Shown: positions 33,434 through 42,682 of the stretch, one piece after another
Numbering within the stretch: the first letter of the stretch is position 1
How the letters are laid out: every line of letters starts with the position of its first letter
DNA from: DATJLY01 sp035532935
GTDB taxonomy: Bacteria > Pseudomonadota > Alphaproteobacteria > ATCC43930 > CGMCC-115725
Assembly (NCBI GenBank): GCA_035532935.1
Contig: DATKQE010000077.1
Coordinates: forward strand, 93,507 to 157,506
DNA: 64,000 bases
Direction: 5' to 3'
Made by a program: the position numbers and the translations under genes
The notes under the pieces: generated by a model
Told to the model about the DNA's origin: nothing
Database searches by the model: none
Seen by the model: the letters and a program-made list of their open reading frames with translations, nothing else

Positions 33434-36244
33434 ATGATCTTCCGTGGTTTGCGACATTTTCTTCCGACCGGGCGCCGGCGTCTCGCGCTTGGCGCGGTGG
33501 CGGTGTTGCTCGCTGTCGGGCTGGGCGTGCTGTGGTTCCGGACGTCCGCGCCCAATGCCGAAGCCGAGCTTGCGGCGGCCGAGCAGGCGATCCACAAGGG
33601 CGACTACAAGGCGGCCGCCGTGTTCCTGCAAAATGCCGCCCGCGAGGTGCCCTATAGCGCCGGGATCCGGCTACGGCTCGCCGAGGTCTATATGCGGCTC
33701 GGTCGCTATCCCGCTGCCGAAGCATGGGCCCGGCTCGCCCGGGAGAGCGGCGCCAACGTCGACCGCGTCGATCCGCTGCTCGCCGAAGCGCTGCTACAAC
33801 AGAACAAATTCACGACTCTGATCAAGCTGGTCCCCCCTGGCACCCGCGATCCCAAGGCCGAAGCCGCGGTGCGCGTGACGCTCGGCCTGGCGCATCTTTA
33901 TCTCGGCGACGTCGATCTCGGCGCGCAGTTCCTCGCCGATGCGCAACGGCTTGACCCGGCGACGCCGCGCCTGCCGCTCGGTCTCGCCCGTCTCGATCTC
34001 ATCAAGGGCAATCTCGCCGGCGCCGAGGTCCAGCTTCGCGCTGCGCTCAAGACCGAGGCCGGTACGCCCGACGTAGCCCGCCTCGATAGCGACGTGTTGC
34101 GCCTCAAGGGCGATCTCGACGGCGCGATCGCGGTCTTGAGCAAGATTCTCGCCAAAAACCCCAACGATCTCGCGACCCTGGTCGCGCGCGTGGACGTCCT
34201 GATCGTCAAAGGCGATCTCAAGGACGCGCAAAAGGATGTCGACCGCGCGCTGCGCATTGCGCCGGGGAGCCCGACGCCGAGCTTCCTCAATGCACTGCTG
34301 GTGGCGCGGAGCGGCAATTTCGTGAAGGCCGACGAATTGTTGACGGCGATCAGCGAACAATTCCCCTCGCTGCCGGCGGGCTATTATCTTCAGGGTGTCG
34401 TGAAATATGCGCTCGGCCAATATTCGATTGCCGAGGACAGTCTCACGCACTATCTCGGGCGCCGCCCGGACGACACGGCCGCGTTGCGACTGCTTGCCGC
34501 CATCGCCGTGCGGCAGAAGGATTACGGCCGGGCGATCACCCTGCTGCAGCGGGCCGTCACGGTGGACCCGGGCGATGGTGCCACGATCGTCCAACTCGCC
34601 AAGGCCTATCTCGCCGTTGGGCGCAGGGATGACGTCGTGGCACTCTACGAAAAGGCGGCGAAGGCGCGGCCCAACGATCCCCGCCGGCAGACCGAAGCGG
34701 CGCTGATGCGCATTCGCTACGGCGACGCCGATGCCGGCCTCTCCCAACTCGACGCGATCGCCAAGACCAGCTCCGGTCTCGCCTCGGCGGGTCCGGTGGT
34801 GGTCCTGGCCGCCCTCGATGCCGGCGACGTGAAGAAGGCCGCGGTGACGGCCGAGGCGCTGGTGCGGCAGGATGGCTCCGACCTCATCGCGCAGAACCTG
34901 CTCGGCATGGTGCGCGTTGCGCAATTGAAGCCGGCGGAAGCCGAGCAGATCTTCAATGCGATCATTGCGAAGGCGCCCGACTTCCTCGCCGTGCGCCACA
35001 ATCTGGCAACGGTCTATCTTGCGACGGGGCGCATTGATGCCGCCCGGCAGGTCTATGAGGCGGTGCTGCAACGCCAGCCCCAGGACCTCGAATCCCTGGA
35101 GTCGCTGGCGGATATCGCCGCGGCGTCGGACGATGTCGGAACGGCGGCCGCGTTGCTGCATCGGGCGATGGCGGCGGCGCCTGACCAGCCCGATCCGGAA
35201 TCGCGCTTGGTGAAGCTCTATGCCCAGCGCAAGGATTGGAAGGACGCGCTCGCCGCCGCGCAGGATCTGGTGAAGCGCTTTCCGCGCGATGAGGCGGCGG
35301 TCGATCTCGATGCCAGCGTACATGCGGCCTCGGGCGACACCGCCGGCGCGGTCGCAGTCTTCTTCCCCTTCACCCAGTGGTACCCGAAATCCGCCAACCT
35401 GCTGCTGCGCTTTGCATCATACCAGATCAAGGACGGCGACATCGCGGGAGCGCGGAAGTCGCTCGAGCACGCGCTCGTGCTCCAACCCGACGAAGCAAAG
35501 GTCATGGCGACCCTGGTCCATCTCGACTACGCGACCAAGAGCCCCGAAGCCGGGCTCGCCACCGCTCGGTCCTTCGCCGCGCAAGCGCCGATCGTGTCCG
35601 ATCTGCTGGCGGCCGAGGTCCTGGAACGCATGAACCGTCGCGACGAAGCGATCGCGGTCCTGACCAAGGGCCAGAAGCTTCATCCGGCGACGGACATCGT
35701 CATTCGGCTCGCTGCCCTGACCGACGCCAAAGGCCAGCGCGCTGCTGCCGAGGCGCTGCTGCGGTCGTGGCTGGCGCAGCACGACAAGGATCTGGCGACG
35801 GAGCTCGCGCTCGCCAATGACTACATGCTGGATCGCGCCTACGACAAGGCGCAGCCGCTCTACGAGGCGGCGGTGCAGCAGGCGCCGACCAATGCCATTG
35901 CCGCGAACAACCTGGCGTGGATCTATGCGCGGGCGCACGATCCGCGCGCCAACGACCTGGCGCAGCGCGCTTTCCATCTGGCACCCGGCGGCGTGACGGC
36001 CGACACGCTCGGCTGGACGCTCCTCAGGGACGGCGACGCCAAGGCCGGCCTGCCGCTGCTCAAAAGCGCCGGCGCCGCCCTGCCGGGCGATATGTCGGTG
36101 CAGTACCATCTTGCCGTCGCGCTCGAGGTCACCGGCGACACGCAGCAGGCACGTTCCCTCCTCGAGCGCGTCATCGCCTCGCGCGATACGTTCGACGGCA
36201 AGGACGACGCCGAACGGCGTCTCGGGGCGCTTCAGGGGAACTGA
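33434..36244 (+). CDS. prsT: TPR-repeat protein PrsT of the PEP-CTERM system
   Basis: 936 residues, the usual length of the PEP-CTERM/exosortase-associated TPR protein PrsT. A single N-terminal membrane anchor (RLALGAVAVLLAVGLGVLWF) is followed by about twenty tetratricopeptide repeats, for example DYKAAAVFLQNAAREVP, GRYPAAEAWARLARESG and GRIDAARQVYEAVLQRQP. The protein should face the periplasm and probably scaffolds polysaccharide export linked to PEP-CTERM sorting. It starts 40 bases after the PEP-CTERM gene, so they may share a transcript. The core exosortase and EPS genes normally nearby are absent here. Confidence 0.88.
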   Translation: MIFRGLRHFLPTGRRRLALGAVAVLLAVGLGVLWFRTSAPNAEAELAAAEQAIHKGDYKAAAVFLQNAAREVPYSAGIRLRLAEVYMRLGRYPAAEAWARLARESGANVDRVDPLLAEALLQQNKFTTLIKLVPPGTRDPKAEAAVRVTLGLAHLYLGDVDLGAQFLADAQRLDPATPRLPLGLARLDLIKGNLAGAEVQLRAALKTEAGTPDVARLDSDVLRLKGDLDGAIAVLSKILAKNPNDLATLVARVDVLIVKGDLKDAQKDVDRALRIAPGSPTPSFLNALLVARSGNFVKADELLTAISEQFPSLPAGYYLQGVVKYALGQYSIAEDSLTHYLGRRPDDTAALRLLAAIAVRQKDYGRAITLLQRAVTVDPGDGATIVQLAKAYLAVGRRDDVVALYEKAAKARPNDPRRQTEAALMRIRYGDADAGLSQLDAIAKTSSGLASAGPVVVLAALDAGDVKKAAVTAEALVRQDGSDLIAQNLLGMVRVAQLKPAEAEQIFNAIIAKAPDFLAVRHNLATVYLATGRIDAARQVYEAVLQRQPQDLESLESLADIAAASDDVGTAAALLHRAMAAAPDQPDPESRLVKLYAQRKDWKDALAAAQDLVKRFPRDEAAVDLDASVHAASGDTAGAVAVFFPFTQWYPKSANLLLRFASYQIKDGDIAGARKSLEHALVLQPDEAKVMATLVHLDYATKSPEAGLATARSFAAQAPIVSDLLAAEVLERMNRRDEAIAVLTKGQKLHPATDIVIRLAALTDAKGQRAAAEALLRSWLAQHDKDLATELALANDYMLDRAYDKAQPLYEAAVQQAPTNAIAANNLAWIYARAHDPRANDLAQRAFHLAPGGVTADTLGWTLLRDGDAKAGLPLLKSAGAALPGDMSVQYHLAVALEVTGDTQQARSLLERVIASRDTFDGKDDAERRLGALQGN

Positions 36245-36352
36245 CACCGCCGCCGCGCCGCGGCGCTGCCGATCCGCGATCTTGCCCCTTCGTTCCGATT
36301 CGACTACACGGGACCGCTGTCACGGCACAGCGCCAAGCGATCGGGGTGGAAC

Positions 36353-38662
36353 ATGACGGCAGTCTTCAAGGGGCGTCGCGAGGATCAGCGGCTTGTTACC
36401 GGCGCCGGCCGCTATACCGCTGACTGGAACCTTCCCGGCCAGCTTCATGCCGTCTTCGTCCGCTCCGATCGGGCGCATGCCGAGATCCGTACCGTCGACA
36501 CGAGCGCCGCCGAGCGTGCGCCCGGCGTCGTCGCCGTCTTCACCGGCCGCGACGTCGCCGATGCCGGCATCAAAACGCTGCCGCCGCTCGCGCATTTCCC
36601 CGGTCGCGGCGGCATGAAGCTGATCGTGCCCGAGCGCCCGGTGCTTGCCCTCGACCGCGTGCGCCATACCGGCGAGGAGATCGCGGTGGTAATCGCGGAA
36701 ACGCGCGAGGCCGCCCTCGACGCGGCCGAGCTGGTCGAGGTCGAATACGCCGAGCTCCCGGCCGTCATCGGCTTCGATGCCGCGCTCGCGCCCGGTGCCA
36801 CGCAGGTCCACGACTCCATTCCCGGCAATGTGTGCTTCGACTTTGAATACGGCGACGAAGCGAAGACGGCAGAGACGATCGCGCGCGCTGATCGCGTCGT
36901 CCGCGTCGCGCTCGAAAGCCCGCGCGTCGCGCCCAACACGATGGAGACGCGCGGCGCGCTCGCCGCGTTCGACGAAGCAACCGGGCGCTACGAGATCCAT
37001 TGCGGCCATCAGGGCGGGCCGGCGATGCGCGATGCGCTGGCGTTCGTACTGGGCGTGGCGCCCGACAAGGTGCGGGTGCACATGGTCGATGTCGGTGGTG
37101 CGTTCGGCGCGCGCACCGCGCCCTATGCCGAGCATCCGCTGCTGCTTTGGGTCGCGCGGCGCCTCCGCCGTCCGATCAAATGGATCTCGACGCGCTCGGA
37201 GGATTTCCTCACCGACAACCACGGCCGCGCCATCCGCGTCTCGGGCGAATTGGCGCTCGACCAGGCGGGACGCTTTCTCGCCCTGCGGACCGACTGGCTG
37301 TGCGATTCCGGTGCCTATCTCAGTCAGGCCGGCGTGCTCACCAATTCGATGAACGGCCTCACCATGGGGGCGGGCGCCTACCGCGTCGAGGCGCTCTATG
37401 GTCGCCATCGCCAGATCATGACCAACACCGCGCCCACCAACGCCTTTCGCGGCGCCGGTCGGCCGGAAGCGGCCTTCATCGTCGAACGGCTCGTCGACGA
37501 GGCGGCGGTGGCGCTCGGAATCGATCCGTGGGAACTGCGCCGCCGCAACGTCATCCGCAAGGATGAAATGCCGTACAAGACCCGGACCGGCAGCGTGTTC
37601 GACAGCGCCGATTTCCCCGGCCTCATCGACCTCGCCGAGCGCCAATCGGACTGGCGCGATTTTCCCGCGCGCCGGGCCGAGGCGGCGCGGCGCGGCCGGC
37701 TGCGCGGCATCGGCTGCGCGGTGTTCATCGAGCCCTCGGGCGGCGGCGGCGTGCCCAAGGACCAGGTGGCGATCCGGTTCGAGCGCAGCGGCCGCATCAC
37801 GCTCTACAACGCCGCCGGGCCGAGCGGGCAGAGCTACGAGACGATCTTTCCCGAGATGGTCGGCGCCTGGCTCGGCATCGATCCCGAGCGCATCGATTGC
37901 CGGCCGAGCGACCCCGACGGGCCCGACCTTATTGGCGGGGCCTCGATCGGCTCGCGTTCGGCGATGTCGCAGGGCACGGTGTACAAGATCGCAAGCGACG
38001 AAGTGATCCGCAAAGGCCTGGCGCTCGCCGCCGACGCGCTCGAAGCGGCGAGCGCCGATGTCGAGTTCCGTGACGGCAGCTATTTCGTCAAGGGCACCGA
38101 CCGCGCCATCGCGCTCGCCGAGATCGTCGAGCGGCACAAGGGCGCGGCGCCGCATCCACTCGACACCATCTCCGAATGGGTGCCGCAGCGTGCCTTCCCC
38201 AGCGGCGCGCACGTCGCCGAGATCGAGATCGATGCCGAGACCGGCGCGGCCGAGATCGTACGCTATACCGCTGTCGACGATGTCGGCGCGGTCGTGAACC
38301 ACGTGCTCGCCGAGGGGCAGCTGCATGGTGGTGTCATGCAGAGCGCGGGCCAGGTGTTCGGCGAGGAATGCCGCTACGACGCCGAGAGCGGGCAGCTCCT
38401 CGCCGGCAGCTTCATGGACTATGTCATGCCGCACGCCGATCTCGTGCTTGACTTCCGCACCGCCGAGCATTGCGTGCCCAGCCCCAACAACCTGCTGGGC
38501 GCCAAGGGCGCGGGCGAGGCGGGCACGACCGGCGGGCTTCCCACCTGCATGAACGCCGTGCTCGATGCGCTACGGGCTGCCGGCGTCGCTTCGTTCGACA
38601 TGCCGGCGACGCCCGCGCGGCTGTGGGCGGCGCTCCGCCAGGGACGCGGCAAGGGCGCCTGA
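36353..38662 (+). CDS. Xanthine dehydrogenase family molybdopterin-binding subunit
   Basis: 769 residues; large subunit of a molybdenum hydroxylase. The N-terminal hammerhead domain (YTADWNLPGQLHAVFVRSDRAHA), the molybdopterin-contact regions GGAFGAR, TNAFRGAGRPEA and the catalytic glutamate in GAKGAGEAGTTGG are present. The AYxCSFR active-site loop of true (form I) CO dehydrogenase is missing, so CO oxidation is unlikely and an aldehyde or N-heterocycle substrate fits better. The usual FAD and 2Fe-2S subunit genes do not flank it, so partners must be encoded elsewhere. Confidence 0.9.
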   Translation: MTAVFKGRREDQRLVTGAGRYTADWNLPGQLHAVFVRSDRAHAEIRTVDTSAAERAPGVVAVFTGRDVADAGIKTLPPLAHFPGRGGMKLIVPERPVLALDRVRHTGEEIAVVIAETREAALDAAELVEVEYAELPAVIGFDAALAPGATQVHDSIPGNVCFDFEYGDEAKTAETIARADRVVRVALESPRVAPNTMETRGALAAFDEATGRYEIHCGHQGGPAMRDALAFVLGVAPDKVRVHMVDVGGAFGARTAPYAEHPLLLWVARRLRRPIKWISTRSEDFLTDNHGRAIRVSGELALDQAGRFLALRTDWLCDSGAYLSQAGVLTNSMNGLTMGAGAYRVEALYGRHRQIMTNTAPTNAFRGAGRPEAAFIVERLVDEAAVALGIDPWELRRRNVIRKDEMPYKTRTGSVFDSADFPGLIDLAERQSDWRDFPARRAEAARRGRLRGIGCAVFIEPSGGGGVPKDQVAIRFERSGRITLYNAAGPSGQSYETIFPEMVGAWLGIDPERIDCRPSDPDGPDLIGGASIGSRSAMSQGTVYKIASDEVIRKGLALAADALEAASADVEFRDGSYFVKGTDRAIALAEIVERHKGAAPHPLDTISEWVPQRAFPSGAHVAEIEIDAETGAAEIVRYTAVDDVGAVVNHVLAEGQLHGGVMQSAGQVFGEECRYDAESGQLLAGSFMDYVMPHADLVLDFRTAEHCVPSPNNLLGAKGAGEAGTTGGLPTCMNAVLDALRAAGVASFDMPATPARLWAALRQGRGKGA

Positions 38663-38753
38663 TCCGCGTCCACAGATCACGGCTGGCCCGATAAAGTCCG
38701 AGCAAGGTTTATCCCCTATCCTCGGCCGCTTCGGCGGGCTTCGGGGCCAAACC

Positions 38754-39086
38754 ATGGGCATCGGCGGCAAGGCGGAAGCGGGTACGGTTAATGGAACCTC
38801 GTGGCAGGAGCGGCGCCGGCACCGCCGCAAGCCGGTGATGTGGGCGGCCCGGCTGGAGACGGCGAGCGGGGTCGTCGATTGCACCGCGTTCGATCTCTCC
38901 TTGGGCGGGGCAAAGCTGCGGCTCGACGGGCCGGTGGCGCTGCATCATCCGGTGCAGCTGGTGCTCGCGCGCCTCGGGGTCATCGCAGCCGAGGCGGTAT
39001 GGCAGGGCGACGGCACGCTCGGACTGCGCTTTACCGAGCCGGCCGAGACCGTCCGCGCGGTCCTGGGCTGCGCCCTGCCGCTGTAA
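38754..39086 (+). CDS. PilZ domain protein
   Basis: 110 residues, essentially one PilZ domain that binds cyclic di-GMP. The two ligand motifs are present: an Arg-rich N-terminal ERRRHRRKP and DLSLGGAKLRL (D/N-x-S-x-x-G). The rest (VQLVLARLGVIAAEAVWQGDG, GLRFTEP) follows the beta-barrel pattern. ATG 38754 gives a short N-terminal tail before the Arg motif; the frame stays open upstream without similarity. Probably a small c-di-GMP receptor acting on motility or polysaccharide output; the target is unknown. Confidence 0.82.
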   Translation: MGIGGKAEAGTVNGTSWQERRRHRRKPVMWAARLETASGVVDCTAFDLSLGGAKLRLDGPVALHHPVQLVLARLGVIAAEAVWQGDGTLGLRFTEPAETVRAVLGCALPL

Positions 39087-39154
39087 CCAACGTCGGCACT
39101 GTGGCGCCGTCGCCGCTCCCGCTATTATGGCGCGAGAACGGCGGAAGGTGCCTC

Positions 39155-39532
39155 ATGCGTAACTGTATCTGGATCGGATTTGCCGCCGCTGCGTTGGCCG
39201 GTTGCGTCGCTGTGCCGGACAGCCCAGGCGCGCCGCCGCCGGTGCCGCTGATTGCCGGAGCGCCGCCGCCGGCCATAGGCGCGCCGCCGCCACCGCCGGT
39301 CGCACCCCCGCCCGCGCCATCGACGGGCTCGCGCTTTCTGGCCGTTGTCGGAACGCCCTTCTACCTTCTCTTCAAGATCCCGGTCTGCGTGGTCACGGTC
39401 GTCGTTGCCGGGCCGATCGCCGGCATCTCGGCGCTCGCCGGTCCGTCCAATCCCCAGGCCGTGCAGGTCCGCCGGGACCTCGGCGAGGGCCTGGCCCAGA
39501 ACTGCGGACCGCCCTACGCGCTTTCGCCTTAG
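39155..39532 (+). CDS. Proline-rich lipoprotein
   Basis: 125 residues. MRNCIWIGFAAAALAGC is a lipoprotein signal with lipobox LAGC. A Pro-rich linker follows (APPPAIGAPPPPPVAPPPAP), then a hydrophobic segment (FYLLFKIPVCVVTVVVAGPIAGISALA) and a short C-terminal region ending CGPPYALSP. ATG 39155 has GGAAGG six bases upstream. It lies after the PilZ gene on the same strand and its stop overlaps the stop of a small membrane gene on the other strand. Function unknown. Confidence 0.7.
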   Translation: MRNCIWIGFAAAALAGCVAVPDSPGAPPPVPLIAGAPPPAIGAPPPPPVAPPPAPSTGSRFLAVVGTPFYLLFKIPVCVVTVVVAGPIAGISALAGPSNPQAVQVRRDLGEGLAQNCGPPYALSP

Positions 39533-39681
39533 CGTTGGTCCGGTGCCGAGGGCCGCGTCGCTTGCTGGCTAACCTCGACGCTCGCCTTCGACTTGCCGAA
39601 GACCGAGGGGCCATTCTTGTCCGGGGCGATCACGGCGCCGACCAGCCACAGCGCACCGATCAGTCCCAAAGCGATCCACAT
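39529..39681 (-). CDS. 50-residue single-span membrane protein
   Basis: Fifty residues: one membrane helix (MWIALGLIGALWLVGAVIAP) and a polar tail. AAGGGAG lies seven bases before ATG 39681, and the gene starts 23 bases after the CoA-transferase stop on the same strand, so it is probably the last gene of that transcript. No family is recognised. The ribosome site and clean membrane segment support it as real, but it is short. Confidence 0.55.
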   Translation of the reverse strand: MWIALGLIGALWLVGAVIAPDKNGPSVFGKSKASVEVSQQATRPSAPDQR

Positions 39682-39704
39682 CGCGCGTCTCCCTTGTCGT
39701 GAAG

Positions 39705-40913
39705 TCAGCCGTCGTCCGCGACGATCACGCGCTCGCGCGCGAGCGCTGCGATCTCGTCCTCGCCGAGCCCCGCCGCGCGCAGCACCGCGCGCGTGTGTTC
39801 GCCGACGCGCGGCGCCTCGTAGCGCAGCCCGGGCCTGGCGCCACCCATCTCGATCGGCAGCCGCGGCAGGCGCGCGTGCCGGGCGCCCGGCAAGCTCACG
39901 TCGAGGAGCGCGCCGCTCGCCTTGAGATGCGGGTCGTCGAGCAGGTCGCCGACCTTGGCGACGGGCGCATAAGGAATGTCGGCCGCCTCGCATTTGGCGA
40001 TGATCGCGGCCTTGTCGTAGCGGGCGAGCAGCGCGGCCACGATCGGAATGAGCCATTCGCGCGCCGCCACCCGGTCCTCGTTGCTGGCAAGCCGCCGATC
40101 GGCATAGAGATCGGGCCGGTCGAATTCCGCGCAGAAGCGCTGCCAGTGATTATTGCTGGTGACGCCGACGAAGATCTGGTCGTCGTCGCGCGTGCAAAAA
40201 GTCTGATAGATGCCCCAGCCGCCGCGGCGCGCCGACATCGGCGGCATCGGCTCGCCGGTGAGGGCCTCGCCCGCCATGTGCTGTCCCATCAGGAACACGG
40301 TGCTCTCGAACAGCGCGCTCTTGACGAGCTGGCCCTGCCCGGTGCGGTCGCGCTCGCGCAAGGCGGCGAGGATCGCGATCACGCCCATGGTCCCGCCCAT
40401 GATGTCGACGACCGAGCTGCCCGCGCGCAGCGGCTGGCCGGGCGGGCCGGTCATGTAGGCGAGCCCGCCCATGAACTGCACCACCTCGTCGAGCGCCGGG
40501 CGATGCTCGTAGGGCCCGCTCAGAAAGCCCTTGAGCGAGCAATAGACCAGCCGCGGATTGAGCGCGGCGAGCGCGTCATAGCCGCAGCCGAGCCGCGCCA
40601 TCGTCCCGGGCGCGTAGTTCTCGAGCAGCACGTCGGCGTCGGCGGCGAGGGCGTGCACCAGCGTACGGCCCTTGGGGTTCTTGAGGTCGATCGCGACGCT
40701 GCGCTTGTTGCGGTTGAAATAGCCGAAGAAGCCGGCGGCGAAGCCGGCGAGCCGGCGCGTGCTTTCGCCGTCGGGCGCGGGCTCGATCTTGATGACGTCG
40801 GCGCCGAGATCGGCGAGCACCAGTCCGGCGCTCGGTCCCATGATGTTCTGCGTGAACTCGAGCACGCGCAGTCCGGCAAGGGGCGGCGAGGGCATGTCGA
40901 GGGGATTTTCCAT
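39705..40913 (-). CDS. CaiB/BaiF family III CoA-transferase
   Basis: 402 residues; transfers CoA between carboxylic acids through an aspartyl-CoA thioester. The family N-terminus PLAGLRVLEFTQNIMGPSAG, LGADVIKIEPAPDGE, NRNKRSVAIDLKNPKG and the catalytic aspartate in AGSSVVDIMGG (Asp170) are all present. It lies 39 bases after the DUF2848 gene and close to a broken nucleoside transporter, suggesting a small catabolic cluster. The acid substrate cannot be deduced. Confidence 0.92.
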   Translation of the reverse strand: MENPLDMPSPPLAGLRVLEFTQNIMGPSAGLVLADLGADVIKIEPAPDGESTRRLAGFAAGFFGYFNRNKRSVAIDLKNPKGRTLVHALAADADVLLENYAPGTMARLGCGYDALAALNPRLVYCSLKGFLSGPYEHRPALDEVVQFMGGLAYMTGPPGQPLRAGSSVVDIMGGTMGVIAILAALRERDRTGQGQLVKSALFESTVFLMGQHMAGEALTGEPMPPMSARRGGWGIYQTFCTRDDDQIFVGVTSNNHWQRFCAEFDRPDLYADRRLASNEDRVAAREWLIPIVAALLARYDKAAIIAKCEAADIPYAPVAKVGDLLDDPHLKASGALLDVSLPGARHARLPRLPIEMGGARPGLRYEAPRVGEHTRAVLRAAGLGEDEIAALARERVIVADDG

Positions 40914-40952
40914 GGCGGCGCGCGGTCCACTCTACAACGGCCGGACCTCCGC

Positions 40953-41639
40953 TCAACCCTCGACGGGAAGAGCGTGGACGGCATAGGCATGGGCGATGCG
41001 CCGGCCGAGGACCGGGTCCTCGAGTTCAAGCTCGAATTGCTCGGCCGCCTCGATTTTGCCTGCGACGGCGAGCGTGCCGCAGAACATCGCCGTTCCCGGC
41101 GGCAGGCTCGGCGCGCCACCGCGATAGAGCCGCATCAGCTCTTGCGGCGGACGCAGCCGCGCCACCGGCCCTTCCTGATAGAGCCGCCGGCGCCCGCCGC
41201 TGACCGCGCGCGAACGCAGCACGAGCGCGTCCCAATGATCGGCGACTTCCTCGAACGGCCACAGCACCGGCGCCAGCGGCTTGGCGCAAACCTGCTTCGC
41301 CAGGGTGACGCCGGTTGCCTCGAGCTTGCGGTCGGTATGGTCGGAGCCGACACCGACCCAGAGCCGGTCGGCGAGGCTCACCACCACCGGCTCGACCTCG
41401 CCGCTGCTGTCGCCGCCTGCGACCTCGATCGAGGATGCGGTCGTCAGCAGCGCGGCCGCGACACGATAGAAGATCGGCGTCGTCTTCGGGCGCTTGACGC
41501 CCAGGCGCTCGAGTTCGGCGATATGCGCCTCGACCGAGGCTTCATCCCGTCCGGTCCAGCCGGCAATGACCAGCGCGTCGATCCGCGCCTCGAGGTCGAT
41601 GCGACCTTCTCGGGTCTCGCCGCCGAAGGACAGGTTCAT
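40953..41639 (-). CDS. DUF2848 family protein
   Basis: 228 residues, matching my recollection of the DUF2848 family in length and in VSLADRLWVGVGSDHTDRKLE, AKQVCAKPLAPVLWPFEEV and PGTAMFCGTLAV, which resembles the fumarylacetoacetate-hydrolase-like fold. ATG 41639 follows GGGAG. It sits directly upstream of the CoA-transferase gene and directly downstream of the degenerate transporter. Activity is unknown; a role in breakdown of an organic acid is inference from context. Confidence 0.8.
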   Translation of the reverse strand: MNLSFGGETREGRIDLEARIDALVIAGWTGRDEASVEAHIAELERLGVKRPKTTPIFYRVAAALLTTASSIEVAGGDSSGEVEPVVVSLADRLWVGVGSDHTDRKLEATGVTLAKQVCAKPLAPVLWPFEEVADHWDALVLRSRAVSGGRRRLYQEGPVARLRPPQELMRLYRGGAPSLPPGTAMFCGTLAVAGKIEAAEQFELELEDPVLGRRIAHAYAVHALPVEG

Positions 41640-41683
41640 GGGTCAGGCTCCCGTGGCATATCCCGCGCATCTTGCGGGGAAGT

Positions 41684-42218
41684 TCACCCCGAATGCCAGC
41701 GCGCCGTGCGCCGGCAGCGCAGCCGCCGCCTGTGCACCGCCGCGCCCAGGCCGAGCGGCCCGCCGATCCCCACCGTGCGCCGCAGCACCCAGTCGAAGCC
41801 GTGCACGATGCGTTGCAGCACGCCCCAGTAGAACGGCAGCGTCGCCAGCGCACTGATCACCAGCACCAGCGGCAGGGCGCGAAAGGCGAAGATGAAGGCC
41901 GGGCCCGGCTGGGTTTCGGCGAAAGGCGAAGATGAAGGCCGCGCCCGGCTGGGTTTCGGCGAAAGGCGGCGTCCCGCCGCCGAGATAGCCGAAGACGAAG
42001 CCGGTGCCGGCATCGGTCGCCTTCTGCAGCGCCTCCACTCCATCGTTGAGGACCAGGAACGCGCGCCCCGCGAACGGCACTTTGAGGAACAAGAGCGCCA
42101 GGCCGAATTGCAGCAGCACGCCGGCAGCGACGACGCGCAGCGGCACGTGCCAGCGGTCCTCGCTCAGCGCCCAGGCGATGAACAGCAGCGCGGCGAGTCC
42201 GAATGCGCCCCTCGGCAT
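41684..42218 (-). pseudogene. Broken concentrative nucleoside transporter (NupC/CNT)
   Basis: The first 90 residues are a CNT transporter N-terminus (GLAALLFIAWALSEDRWHV, ALQKATDAGTGFVFGYLGGG, then PPFAETQPG). A 40-bp tandem duplication at 41881-41960 then shifts the frame. The transporter continues in the next frame (AFIFAFRALPLVLVISALAT, VLRRTVGIGG) until about 41740, where similarity stops. Roughly half of a normal 400-residue CNT protein is missing, including the nucleoside- and sodium-binding core. Removing one repeat copy restores the frame but not the lost 3' half, so the gene is dead. Confidence 0.85.
41881..41960. repeat. 40-bp tandem duplication inside the nupC remnant
   Basis: Two 40-base units (41881-41920 and 41921-41960) differ at one position (GGGCCC versus GCGCCC) and are followed by 8 bases of a third (GAAAGGCG). 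Because 40 is not a multiple of three, the duplication shifts the reading frame of the transporter. Confidence 0.95.
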
Positions 42219-42246
42219 CGTGCTCGTGGCCGCGCGCGACGGGCGT

Positions 42247-42576
42247 TCAGGCCTCGATCTTCACCTGGATGTTATCGCCTTCGACGCGAACGGGAAACGT
42301 CTTGATGTCGCAATCGATCGGCGGGCCGAGGCCCTTGCCGGTCTTGATCTCGAACCGGCCGCCGTGCAGCGGGCATTCGATGATGTCGCCGTCGACCCAG
42401 CCGTCGCTCAGATAGGCATAGGCGTGCGTGCAGGTGTTCTCGGTCGCGAAGACCGTGCCGTCGACGTCGTAGATCGCGATCTCGCGATCCTTGACCTGGA
42501 CGCCCATCACGTCGCCCGGCTTGAGGGCAGAACGCTGTGCGACCGTGACCCATTCCCCCGTTTGCTGCTCGCTCAT
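42247..42576 (-). CDS. Rieske-type 2Fe-2S ferredoxin
   Basis: 109 residues, the size of the ferredoxin component of ring-hydroxylating dioxygenases. The cluster ligands are Cys49-x-His51 (CTH) and Cys68-x-x-His71 (CPLH), 16 residues apart, with PLHGGRFEIKTGKGLGPP after them. ATG 42576 is preceded by AGGATGAGG. No dioxygenase alpha or beta subunit lies nearby. A ferredoxin reductase of the right type is encoded at 46579-47799, so it may be its partner at a distance. Confidence 0.9.
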   Translation of the reverse strand: MSEQQTGEWVTVAQRSALKPGDVMGVQVKDREIAIYDVDGTVFATENTCTHAYAYLSDGWVDGDIIECPLHGGRFEIKTGKGLGPPIDCDIKTFPVRVEGDNIQVKIEA

Positions 42577-42682
42577 GGCCTCATCCTTTTCCCGCGCTGA
42601 TATTGCCCATGGCCGCGTTTTTGGCAAGCCTGCCCGCGCGAATCCCGCTACCATCCGCGCCGCTTTATCGGAGAGGCGGGGG

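Noticed and set aside
36353..38662. Carbon monoxide dehydrogenase CoxL
   Set aside because: The AYxCSFR active-site loop of form I CoxL is absent and no coxS/coxM genes flank it.
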